Under the pieces are notes generated by a model. It worked only from the letters and a program-made list of their open reading frames with translations. It did not search any database and was not told the DNA's origin. A stretch of DNA of 14,760 nt from Flavobacteriales bacterium UBA958 (lineage in GTDB: Bacteria > Bacteroidota > Bacteroidia > Flavobacteriales_D > Crocinitomicaceae): assembly GCA_002293045.1 (NCBI GenBank), contig DBCM01000151.1, positions 1-14,760 of the forward strand, given 5' to 3'. Shown piece after piece: positions 14,152 through 14,760 of the stretch. Position 1 is the first letter of the stretch, and every line of letters begins with the position of its first letter. The translations under genes and the position numbers were made by a program.

Positions 14152-14760
14152 GCGGTTTTGTTTAATGCGGTTTTAAATCGGTCCAGTACGCGGTTGCGTG
14201 CAAAGGTATGTTCTATAATAGGTTTCGGGTATGCTGAAGTACCATATTCGGGAACCCAATGTTTAATGTATTCAAATTTCGGATCGAATTTCTCTTGTTG
14301 CGCGGTTGGATTAAATACCCTAAAATACGGCGCAGCATCGCAACCTCCTCCAGCAGCCCATTGCCAACCGCCAACGTTGCTGGCCAATTCAAAATCTAAA
14401 AGCTTTTTAGCGAAATAGGCTTCGCCTAAGCGCCAATCGATGAGTAAATGCTTGGTTAAAAAACTGGCCGTTACCATGCGTACGCGGTTATGCATGAAGC
14501 CTGTAGCATTCAATTCGCGCATGCCTGCATCTACCAACGGATACCCCGTGGTACCCTCACACCAGTGTTTGAAATGCTCGGGGCTTTCTTCCCAAACGAT
14601 GGCATCATAGGCAGGACGAAATGCACCTGTTACGGTATACGGGAAATGGTAGATGATCATTTGGTAGAATTCACGCCAAATGAGTTCGTTTAAAAAGGTT
14701 TCATTCAAGGGGAGTGCTTTCAAGGCTAAGGTTCGAATGCTGATGGTTCCAAAACGTAAA
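14148..14760 (-). CDS. phr: Deoxyribodipyrimidine photolyase, C-terminal part (runs off right edge)
   Basis: About 204 residues are present; the N-terminal antenna domain and start lie outside the window. The visible part is the FAD-binding helical domain of class I CPD photolyases/cryptochromes. It begins LRFGTISIR, then ELIWREFYQ, GYPLVDAGMRELNATGFMHN, FLTKHLLIDWRLGE, and GGWQWAAGGGCDAAPYFRVF. The three tryptophans of the electron-transfer chain known from E. coli photolyase (W306, W359 and W382) have counterparts here in WREFY, DWRLGE and GGWQW. Together with the intact NRVRM and FNP segments this favours an active light-driven DNA repair enzyme over a degenerate one. An in-frame TTG at 14723 is not a start: homology continues upstream of it. 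The stop overlaps the bcp start by 4 nt. Confidence 0.93.
   Translation of the reverse strand, partial: LRFGTISIRTLALKALPLNETFLNELIWREFYQMIIYHFPYTVTGAFRPAYDAIVWEESPEHFKHWCEGTTGYPLVDAGMRELNATGFMHNRVRMVTASFLTKHLLIDWRLGEAYFAKKLLDFELASNVGGWQWAAGGGCDAAPYFRVFNPTAQQEKFDPKFEYIKHWVPEYGTSAYPKPIIEHTFARNRVLDRFKTALNKTA

Overview
The window looks like a chromosomal core-genome segment from a member of the Bacteroidota, most likely of the Flavobacteriales. This is inferred from three things. The promoters match the Bacteroidota -7 consensus TAnnTTTG, and start codons have little or no Shine-Dalgarno sequence. The secreted protease is followed by a SprB-like repeat of the kind found in type IX secretion cargo. 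The gene families and pairings (tgt with an LptF/LptG permease; acyl-CoA dehydrogenase, anmK and a Glu/Leu-type dehydrogenase; a TonB-like protein with folC) are ones I remember from that phylum. I cannot name a species.

Layout from left to right. (1) 1-1436, minus: the N-terminal part of a secreted subtilisin-like (S8) protease that runs off the left edge. (2) 1592-3798, minus: tgt and an LptF/LptG-type permease, joined by a TAATG stop/start overlap. (3) 3879-6242, plus: a membrane GT2 glycosyltransferase, an ECF-type sigma factor and rsmG, tightly packed and partly overlapping. This block is divergent from tgt, with two promoters packed into about 40 bp. (4) 6227-10844, minus: a four-gene unit of Glu/Leu/Phe/Val dehydrogenase, NhaD-type Na+/H+ antiporter, TonB-like protein and folC. 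folC collides tail-to-tail with rsmG. (5) 10939-12009, minus: anmK (GTG start), divergent from (6) 12075-13217, plus: an acyl-CoA dehydrogenase. (7) 13218-13698: the only accessory-looking stretch. It holds three palindromic REP-like repeats and the truncated 5' end of a RhuM-family gene enclosed by two inverted copies of one repeat. (8) 13699-14760, minus: a Bcp/PrxQ peroxiredoxin and, overlapping it by ATGA, the C-terminal part of a DNA photolyase that runs off the right edge.

Most genes are housekeeping: tRNA queuosine modification, outer-membrane lipid transport, rRNA methylation, folate polyglutamylation, cell-wall sugar recycling, amino-acid and acyl-CoA oxidation, sodium/proton balance, and peroxide and UV-damage defence. 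The unusual content sits between the acyl-CoA dehydrogenase and bcp: a RhuM gene fragment whose stop codon is supplied by a repeat, inverted near-identical repeats on both sides, and a perfect 31-bp palindrome inside the coding sequence. A secondary point is a TonB-like protein with no ExbB/ExbD beside it. I do not see a clear complete new defence or mobile system; the RhuM/repeat island is the best candidate for follow-up.
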